The position numbers and the translations under genes are program-made. Below are positions 56,277 through 64,000 of a stretch of DNA of 64,000 bases, piece after piece. The DNA lies in the NCBI GenBank assembly GCA_037576215.1, contig JBANDB010000005.1:1426001-1490000 (forward strand). Direction: 5' to 3'. The stretch's first letter is position 1. The number at the start of each line of letters is the position of its first letter. The notes beneath the pieces are model-generated. The model was not told the origin of the DNA, ran no database searches, and saw nothing but the letters and a program-made list of their open reading frames with translations. The stretch comes from Armillaria gallica. Lineage: Eukaryota > Basidiomycota > Agaricomycetes > Agaricales > Physalacriaceae.

Positions 56277-57490
56277 TCAACGCGTCACTTCCATTCCGCC
56301 CCATTCCAATACCCTAAAGAGTCTCTCATCTTTGGCCTTATGCCCATCAACACCAACGATACCTTTCCAAATATCGGCACTTTCAAACGCACGAGTAAGC
56401 GCTCCCTCCCACTCTACCAACTCATCCTCGCTGACCCTCGTGAACAACATGAACACACGCGTGACAACATCCGGTTTGGGCTCCACCTCGAGCGGTGCGG
56501 CGTGTTCGTATGAAGCTTGAGGGAGGAAGTGTAGCGCGACGTAGTCGTACTTCAGAATTGAGCGAAGCCAGTACGTGATGAAGGAAGTCTTTGCTTCGAC
56601 AGGCAGACAGAGAGCAGAGAGCGCTCTGTCGAGGTATTCCGCCGCTTGTGAAGCACGGAGAACAACAGAGTTCTCATTGTTGACTTGGGGAAATAATGGA
56701 TTAAACGGCACGACGGTGTTTCGGGGAGACGGTGGCGGCGAAGGGGGTGATGCACCCCTATTTGGTCTGATGCCAGAATAAGTACACCAAGCTCGAAATT
56801 GAAGTTTTGGACAACTTACTCAGCTTCCCAGAACAAATAAGACACCCGAGTACCAGTCGTAGTCGTCATACTGTGATCCTCGTGCGTATTGACGTCCCAC
56901 GCGATGGACTGTCCCAACTCAGAGTCTTTGATTGGGACACTTGGGTAGACCGCTGAAAACGACCAAGCATTGACGAGGGATACTCGCACGGTGGAGCGTA
57001 CTGGCCGGGGAGAAAATAAGTATATGACTGGTTTTCTCAAACCCCGCCCTCTCGGCAAGCAACCCCCATACGGAGGAGGTGTCGTGGCTGGCTCTTGAAT
57101 TGGGCCTGAAAATATTTGAGCTTAGTGTCGATGGTGATAGAGAAAGTAGGAACGTACGAGGAACGACTCTGATGTTTTGTATTTGCGGGCTGATCTCTGG
57201 CCACAAATCCTGTGGGATATCGACATAGCGTCCAGCACAGATATCCAACTCGTTCGTTTGGACAACGACAGACTGGGAGTTCATGCTTGGGAAGAATACC
57301 ACGAGAAGGGTAACCAAGTCCTGCATGAGACGAAACGTGAGCATGCAGAAAAATCTCAGACTTTCGGCATACGCACCTGATAACGGGTCACATCCGACCT
57401 ACGAACAAAAACAGAAGTATTGTCATTCGTAGCGACGAGGTAGTCCTTTGATGGTTTCGGCTGGGGGGAAGCAACAAAGAGGGAGGTCAT
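56277..57490 (-). CDS. U7: intact family member without the ubiquitin domain
   Basis: Four exons on the minus strand: MTSLFVASPQPKPSKDYLVA (ATG 57490) to TRYQ; DLVTLLVVFFPSMNS with VVVQTNELDICAGRYVDIP; a third exon; and a long last exon ending [12 protein letters not shown] (56277). In the third exon a short proline-rich linker (IQEPATTPPPYGGCLPRG) leads directly into RKPVIYLFSP ... VSYLFWEAE. In the other copies a 75-residue ubiquitin stands at this point. The intron that in other copies splits SFIT from YWLPS is also absent. The shared promoter block is not found upstream. All frames are open, so this is probably a functional gene of unknown role and may show the ancestral layout. Confidence 0.78.
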
Positions 57491-57665
57491 TGTCGTTGGA
57501 TGAGAAGATGAGAGATCTGAGACAAAAACTTCGACGTAATTAATAGGAGTCAAGTCATGACTCAGCCCTAATTTGAGCTTGTGACTGAACACGTCTCAGA
57601 CCCGTAAGTAAGATGTAAGCACCTTAATACACGATCATCAAATTCGCAACGGCAAAAAGCGTTTT

Positions 57666-59252
57666 TCAAGTAGATACAAAGTGATAGAGTACCTCCAAGA
57701 CGCGACAAAGCTTCCCCCATCTTTCCCGATCTTCAGAACCAGACAGCAGAAGTTTCCCAGTTCGTTTGAAGTGTAACCGTTTTAATGTCCTGGGGCCATG
57801 TGTTTCTTCACCCGATGATCCTTGGGTAGGATCCATAATATTATCACCATCATTGCACCGAGATTCTAGCATTCCCATGAACAGTTTCATGTCGCACTGC
57901 GGTACACCGGGGGCTATTTCGAGGACACGGAGAAAAGGGACTACGGGATCTTTCCCTTCTGCCAAAGTGAAATCACGTAGGACCTCGTCGGGTATGGAGG
58001 AGGAGGAAAGCCTGAATACCGTGACATTCGGGGTCAATCTGAGGAATCCAAAGAACAGGGTAGCATTGTGGGCATGGCTGAGGTGACAATCGATACTCAG
58101 GCTTGTCAGACTCGTTGATGCATCGAAGGTAGTCGGGAAATGGGAGAGTGATGCCTTGGGAAACGTGAGCGATAAGAAAGTGATCGATGGGAGTATGAAG
58201 GCGTCGAGCAAGCGAGCCATTGAACGTTCACCACCTTTCCTCTGTTCGAACGTCAGGCTCTCCACAGACGGCATGACGATAACACCCTCTGCTAGATCCA
58301 AGGTGTGCCTTTTGTGAACTCTAAGGTTCAGACTCTTTGCAGATGATAGTTGTCGGAGGACCCGGATGCAATGAGGGCTGGAGGCGTCGGAACAGGAGAA
58401 CGTTTCGAGCCGCTTCCAAGGAAGATCAAGCATGCTACATGGCACGGCGTTGGATACTGAGCGGAAAATACGGAGTTCTGGAGCAGCTAGGACCGTCTTT
58501 GGAGCCCCTGACTCCACCGAAGTATATTTTATGTTTTCAGAATGGACTTGTAAACTTCTGAGGAGCGGGAAGGAATTCCCTGCAAGTGCTTTGACGGATT
58601 TGGGGTACGCATTGATGTTTAGGTTCCTCCACTGGCGAGTGCTAGCCTCGAGCAGACCTAGTGTGCCTTTGAACCCGTCGGAATCGGCGAATAAAGAGAT
58701 GGAAAGCTCGCTATCCCGGGCACGTTTCAAATAGAGGCTCAGCTTGAACATGCACATCCGGTTAGAGATGCCGATGTACGTATAGCGTTCAAAGTCAAGG
58801 GCGATGTTAGACCAAAGTCTTGAAGATGCGAGAGTGATGCTTCTCCATCTGCGGCTGACTTGAGATATGGTCCAAGGAGCATGGCAGGGATTCAAAGAGT
58901 CCAGGGGCTCGCCGACGTCCATGATGTCAGAAACGTCGTACACGCACCACGAAAATATCTCCAAGAGAATTTCACTGCATATGGAACGCATAGGATGCAA
59001 GATGATTTTTGCAGCCTGGATGATTTCTTCCTCTTTTTCTTTTTTCGAGAGCAGGAGCGAGTCGAGGGCCTTGCGAGCATGGGAGATTCGTGTGTCGAGT
59101 ATAGACAGTGTTGAGTTGCTTTGACGGACAGCACATTCGAGGTATTCTTTCTCTGCGGGAAGGGGTAGTTCGTTTTGACCTAGGAGCTCTTCGATGCGAG
59201 CCGAAGGAGGGCGCGTGTCTTCAGAACTGGAGATGGGGTTATAGCCAGACAT
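57666..59252 (-). CDS. F-box-like protein
   Basis: This is a single-exon gene of 528 residues. It starts MSGYNPISSSEDTRPPSARI and has a helical, probably coiled-coil stretch (about 35-85, SNSTLSILDTRISHARKALD). A fungal F-box-like motif follows: LHPMRSICSEILLEIFSWCV, then APWTISQVSRRWRSITLASS. The remainder is leucine-rich (LTSLSIDCHLSHAHNATLFF) and ends in a region that ranks positions, as is usual for mushroom F-box proteins. Such proteins dock substrates to SCF ubiquitin ligases; these large fungal families are mostly uncharacterised. A 90-residue N-terminal part before the motif is normal for the family. Confidence 0.8.
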   Translation of the reverse strand: MSGYNPISSSEDTRPPSARIEELLGQNELPLPAEKEYLECAVRQSNSTLSILDTRISHARKALDSLLLSKKEKEEEIIQAAKIILHPMRSICSEILLEIFSWCVYDVSDIMDVGEPLDSLNPCHAPWTISQVSRRWRSITLASSRLWSNIALDFERYTYIGISNRMCMFKLSLYLKRARDSELSISLFADSDGFKGTLGLLEASTRQWRNLNINAYPKSVKALAGNSFPLLRSLQVHSENIKYTSVESGAPKTVLAAPELRIFRSVSNAVPCSMLDLPWKRLETFSCSDASSPHCIRVLRQLSSAKSLNLRVHKRHTLDLAEGVIVMPSVESLTFEQRKGGERSMARLLDAFILPSITFLSLTFPKASLSHFPTTFDASTSLTSLSIDCHLSHAHNATLFFGFLRLTPNVTVFRLSSSSIPDEVLRDFTLAEGKDPVVPFLRVLEIAPGVPQCDMKLFMGMLESRCNDGDNIMDPTQGSSGEETHGPRTLKRLHFKRTGKLLLSGSEDRERWGKLCRVLEVLYHFVST

Positions 59253-59259
59253 CTCTACA

Positions 59260-60160
59260 CAGTATCTGCTTGAGGACGTCGCAGAGAAATAACATTATTA
59301 CACTCACTTGAATATATAGGAGTCGCGAGCGTCGCGGTTAGTGCGCAAGCCGTGTTTAAGTTTGAAACTTTGAAAGGAGGACCTGGACACTTAGTACTTA
59401 TCAGCGATTCACATGCTCCTTTTTCTACGAGGTTCTAAAATTGAGAACAAACCAGAATATACTAGGTTTACAGCAACGAAAGATACGGTTCGACTGAACG
59501 GTCCTCTGACAATGAGAAGGAAGTCAAGAAAGCGACGGGTTGGCGACGGGCATCGGAATCGTGCCGAGCTGCCGAAGCAATGCCGAAGTCAAAATAATAC
59601 TATTTCACCACGAACAACCACTACCAAACCACTACCGCCACTCTGGAAAAGGTCTATGCAGCTCTTTTTATCTACGAATTGGTGCTGCTCGTCCGCCGAA
59701 ATCGAAACTGTCAAGACCTTAATAGTCGACAAAGTGTAGAAGCAAAGAAGAAGCGCGGGTTGTGCGCGGTACTATTTCAGCTTGATCACAGCGGAAGAAC
59801 ACATCTTGCTGTGGCCTGTGGGTTGGCTTCCCTTTTAAGACTTGACTAGAACTTGTCGACCGTTACCTCAGGTACCATCTCCGCATGCAATCCAAATCCT
59901 CGGGCAAGCTCGTCTTATCGGTAGCTTCGTTTTATTTCCCTTTCAAAGTGAACATATTTTATTTCTGTGGAGAGCCTATTTTGCGCTTTTGAAGGACCTT
60001 CGATGCCTTTGAGTCCGAGGACAATTCTGTGACCCTCCCTTTGATGATATATGTGGAACTTATTCTACCAAGCCCTTACGATATAAGATAGCAACAGATC
60101 ACAAATTCACCATCTCCGTATGCTACGCGAAATGGGCGACCAATATATATATTACGATAT
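59260..60160. other. Intergenic, no gene recognised
   Basis: Short frames only (for example 59413-59739 plus, basic and without a domain). Confidence 0.45.
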
Positions 60161-61486
60161 TTACCAATTGAGAATAGGTGGGAAGAACTTGGCAATCAAG
60201 CTTTGATAGTAAGGTTTGACTGCCTCGACGTTTACAGGAGTATCACTTTTGCTGTACAAGTCGTACGGGTTAAAAGCTCGAACAGCGGCGAGAGACGTCT
60301 CATCCTCTTTATTTGTAAGATGAGAGTAAGCCCCTTCACGATGCCATCTGATACGAATTGTCAGGGTCAATGACTTTAGACACGAAAACAAATGCAACAT
60401 ACGGGTAGAAGCTATGATACCTGATCATGGCGAGGCCTTCCTTTGGTAGGGAAGACTGGCCTTTGAAAACATTGTAGAGATACTAAGACGCTGCAATCAG
60501 CACTCGACTTTGAGAACAAATACTGGGGGATGACAAACTTCATCATGTCCCCATGAAAGCATCACATTATCCAGCCCGCAATGTGGTTCATACATCCCAC
60601 ATTCTGTGGAATAAACAGGGTGGGAGGTATCTGAGTTTGCCTTAAAGGTCTCGGGGTAGATGATCCTGTCTGAAAAACGGCATCCTACGACGAACGTATC
60701 CTGGTACATAACGGACCATCAGTATCAACGCACACGGTTTTGTTATGCTAGCAACGCACACCAACAACATCCCATTGACCCCTGATGTGATGATGCGCAT
60801 CAAGATAGGCACGCGCACTAGACAACGAGATGCCACTCACTCTGAGCCGAAAAGGAAAAGCAGTTTCCCCAAATCATGCACGAGCCCTGTGACTTGCATC
60901 CACTCTGGTTTCCCATCACGACGTATGGACTCGGCTGTTTGAAGAAGGTGGTCGATTTGGGAGAGATCGATCTGTGGAGGGGTCAGAGAATCAACGCGAG
61001 AAGAGATGGTGAGAAGTACATCGGGGTCCGACTCGTCTACGAGAGTATTAAGGAGCTCGAGAGCCTCCCATACTCCTAGACCGCCGCCGTCATTGAGAAT
61101 TGAGAGGGATATCCAAAAATGTGCGCACCCATTCTAGCGCGTACAGTGTTCTTCAAAATCTCGCGCACTTCTATGTTGTATTGAACTGTCTGTTTCTCTG
61201 CAATATGGTATGAAGATATATAGCTAGGAGAAAGCATTGGCAGACGTACCGTGTTGCTCCTGATAGAATCCTTTAACACGGTCGCACGCGTCGCTGTACT
61301 GTCGGAAACGAGTCTTGTCGACGCCTTTATCAAACTCGGATTTACTGTCCCACATGATGGTGGACGCCTTAAGGATGTTTACTGATAACAGCACAGGTCA
61401 GCTTTATCTGTTCAGTAAATCGATTAACATCAACCTCTATCCACGGCGTCTGAGATGGCGTCGAAATCATTGAAGGTGGTCGACAT
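60161..61486 (-). CDS. myo-Inositol oxygenase
   Basis: The enzyme opens the inositol ring with oxygen to give D-glucuronate, in the cytosol. Nine exons (61486-61435, 61381-61250, 61197-61129, 61075-61020, 60971-60841, 60781-60760, 60700-60539, 60482-60403, 60347-60161) add to 891 bases: 296 residues and a stop, the usual family length. Diagnostic parts are [60 protein letters not shown] (iron-binding His-Asp), [19 protein letters not shown] (iron His), YHSFYPWHREGAY (substrate and iron His) and [11 protein letters not shown]. The end is [18 protein letters not shown]. The frame closes exactly when GT...AG introns are removed, one exon being only 22 bp. The gene appears intact. Confidence 0.92.
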
Positions 61487-61635
61487 GGTGGAAAATTGGA
61501 TGGCGTCAGGGGGATCATTTTGGAGCTCTTTAAATACCTACCGGTGGTTCGTAATTAATGATGGACACCAATAGTTTAGGGGATGAGATCCACAACGTGA
61601 GTACGCACTGAGAATAAACGGCAATCAAGGTCCGT

Positions 61636-62000
61636 CTATCTGAAAACAACCCGGCCCGCAAGCACTTGTTCCAAGACTGAGGCTGTAGTCAGCTGAATTT
61701 CCTGGCCCTTGTTCAGTGAACCCTCGAAGGGGACTTGGAAGACCGATACCATGGATTCAGTTCTGGGCTCTACAGTTTCAGAGTGTGGTGCGCCCCAAGT
61801 ATAAATGCCTATGCGCGTGATCGCTGATCTGGAAGTCATCGGACTTTGCTCGTTATCATAGTACGATAATTTTACGTTACGATTTTGGACTAGCTCCAAT
61901 GGATTCTTGAGCGTGCGAAATGTGACGAGAACGGGTGAATTTTTTCCCTTCGCAATTATACGTGTCGGTGGCCGCTGGACTTGAACTGAAATTTAGCCTG
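61636..62000 (-). CDS. Unrecognised protein, last exon
   Basis: On the minus strand a TAAAT...TTTCAG acceptor near 61985 opens VQVQRPPTRIIAKGKNSPVL, continues TFRTLKNPLELVQNRNVKLS and ITRIGIYTWGAPHSETVEP, and ends QVLAGRVVFR at 61636. The composition and length look like real coding sequence. I do not recognise the family, and upstream exons could not be joined with confidence. It lies upstream of the inositol oxygenase on the same strand. Confidence 0.4.
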
Positions 62001-62109
62001 GAATGTCGTCATTCGACGCTTTGCATTCAAATTTAGGACTTCGATAGACGGGGTTGTGACCGAGGGAAGGGTCTGCTGCTCATTGAAAGAAGCCGTAGCT
62101 TGCAGGATA

Positions 62110-64000
62110 TTGAGGAGCCTGTGGGCTCATTAGAAGTACGAGGTGGCAGTCAATTCTTCAAGTGACACATTTTAGGAACGGGGCGCAGCTGTCACATTGC
62201 CGCAGGTATGAGACTGCTCAAAAATATGGTGAAGGTGTAAAAGCAGCGCTGTGAAGATCCGGCGTCTTCATTCCTAAATTATTTCAAGGACACTGGCATC
62301 TTATCTGATATCAGAAACTGCTGATTATAACAGATAAAAGGTACCTCACTGTCGTTTTGATGTTTCCTAGTGATGATATATGAAGGGACAGATGATAACA
62401 TGTTAACAACCTTGAAGAGAAGATGGCAACGGGACCGTTCAGTAGAATAAGAGGTCGGCATAGCAGTAGATAGCACGTCGGTCGGAGAAGCTTAGAACGG
62501 CGTAGCGCCCCAGTATGGGATAGACAAGCCTGGGTGTAGAAGAGACGTATGGAAGATAGAACCCGTGCAATTGAATGGAACCGTCCTCGAGGGCTAATAC
62601 CCCGTCTAGATTTCGCAATGGTCGACGGTCATTGGTTCATGGACATAAACAATTCATAGCGAGGTCGCTAGTTTGGGAAACCAGTTGTGTATCTTGACGC
62701 CAAGACAATAGAACGATACTTTCCGACAAACAGATTGCGTGCTTCATACCCATCCACACGGTACCGGTGAGATGCGACCAGCGTGACTCCCATTCATCGA
62801 GCCCATGTTGAGTCTCCCGACAGGATATCTGCAGTGGAAGTCACCATCAGAAGGATTTCTTAGGGACTGAATTATGAACTTTACTTGGCGGCAGGTACGA
62901 AAACCTAGTTCTTACCTCATCGAAGTTTCATACAGGCGGTAAATCCAGGGAAGGTTCGTTACTCTGTACCGTCTCGTAAGATGAGGGCGAAATACGATAA
63001 TCAGCGGTACTCACAACACGGTACGTTCGTCCCGGGGTCCATATAAAAACGGCTATCGAACCGCTTTCCCTCAAATATATGATATGCTTCAGCGACTCAA
63101 ATGACAGTCATGTCAATATGTGAGTTTGAGAAACCGGTGATTGTGTACATCTTGACGAGGACGTACCAAAACGACAGCCTGAAGGGAATATGGCACCGTG
63201 GCCACGGCACTGATCACAGATGCGAGTGAACGATGCGCTTAGTATATGCCGTCCAGCTGATTTCCGACGAGGGCGGAGGGGAGGGTAACGAGTCAGCGAT
63301 TGCGGCAGAAGAACCTCTGTTCTAAGACTTCAAACGTGTTCCTGTGTCACTGTCGAGAGTGTGCAACCAAGGATCGTCTATACGTTAGGATAGAAATAAC
63401 AGGCATCCACTAGATTCATCTCTTAGCGCCATATGATCACCCTCTTGCATCAGTAAGATGCCGCTGGTAAGATCGATAGATAGATAACCGGCAAAAGAAT
63501 CAACACTATACAGCCTTGGCATTCCCGGCAGTTAAGAACACAAATGGCGACGGGAAAGACCTTTCTGTACTCACTCTAAGTATTTCTTGACAGCACAGCT
63601 CCTGGTCGGCACGCCGCACAGAATATACATCAGCATTGGAGAGATGGTGCCCTGTTCTATTGCTTTGCCGAGGAAGTAGAATCTTTCACCAGAATATGCG
63701 TTGATTGTCACTAGAAGATGAGGATGTAGGACTAGACTGATGAAGAATAATTTCAAAGGGAAGGGTTTCCAGTTTGTGGTGCTGGTATGTGGCGAAGAGC
63801 ACGCGGTAGGGAAGATGCCTTAAGGCGGATGCCACGTGTCTATCAGGCGGGCCGGATGGGATGCCACGTGGCATCTCCCCCTACCCTGTTCCTTGTTGGT
63901 TCCCTTCTTCGCCACAGCGCTTTTGCATTGACCGAGGATACGAACAAGGGTGTGCAGTGCGCCTATCCTCATGTTTCTCCCTGGATCCTAACCGTGTATT
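62110..64000. other. No gene recognised; possible unplaced exons
   Basis: Short minus-strand stretches such as IDDPWLHTLDSDTGTRLKS (near 63350) and GERFYFLGKAIEQGTISPM (near 63640) look coding but cannot be linked or named. They may belong to a gene that includes 61636-62000 or runs off the window. Confidence 0.3.

Overview
The window looks like a gene-poor, repeat-rich part of the genome of a mushroom-forming basidiomycete (Agaricomycetes). The evidence is many 50-80 bp introns, a ubiquitin-fusion family and MYND-finger family of the kind mushrooms carry in many copies, an A-T-TE adenylate-forming enzyme, fungal Ty1/copia elements with a Drosophila-copia-type half-tRNA primer site, and hAT transposons. 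No rRNA, CRISPR or intact tRNA was seen.

Layout. 1-9000: two copies (U1, U2) of a gene family whose full members consist of an N-terminal module, a ubiquitin-like domain and a conserved C-terminal domain. U1 is broken by a hAT MITE. Between them lie two tandem copies of a non-coding repeat, each carrying its own later MITE insertion. 9356-11713: a secreted NucA/NucB-like nuclease gene and a small secreted protein gene, both on the minus strand. 15295-21735: a MYND pseudogene (M1), a two-exon family fragment (U3), then U4 and M2 on the minus strand. 22504-39271: one Ty1/copia retrotransposon of about 5 kb swollen to 16.8 kb by nested insertions. These are an unidentified 3.1 kb insert, about 5.3 kb of foreign DNA that contains a gag-only LTR element, and a hAT transposon with an apparently intact 818-residue transposase. 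39523-44134: U5 and M3, which repeat the U4-M2 block, and a ruined MYND copy (M4). 45088-48907: an apparently intact A-T-TE NRPS-like gene. 49060-51423: family remnants, a family member with two N-terminal modules (U6), and a secreted Cu/Zn superoxide dismutase gene. 53500-56010: tRNA-like repeats. 56277-61486: an intact family member without ubiquitin (U7), an F-box protein and an intact inositol oxygenase. The last 2.5 kb has one partial unrecognised reading frame.

The main story is a local birth-and-death cluster. At least seven copies of the ubiquitin-fusion family and four MYND copies are packed into 57 kb, in every state from intact to residual. Ubiquitin is present in some members and absent from another, its C-terminal di-glycine varies, and most of the fusion copies share a promoter block. 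Transposons have repeatedly entered the cluster, and their target-site duplications allow the order of events to be read. The metabolic genes (A-T-TE enzyme, inositol oxygenase, SOD) look functional and do not form an obvious pathway together.
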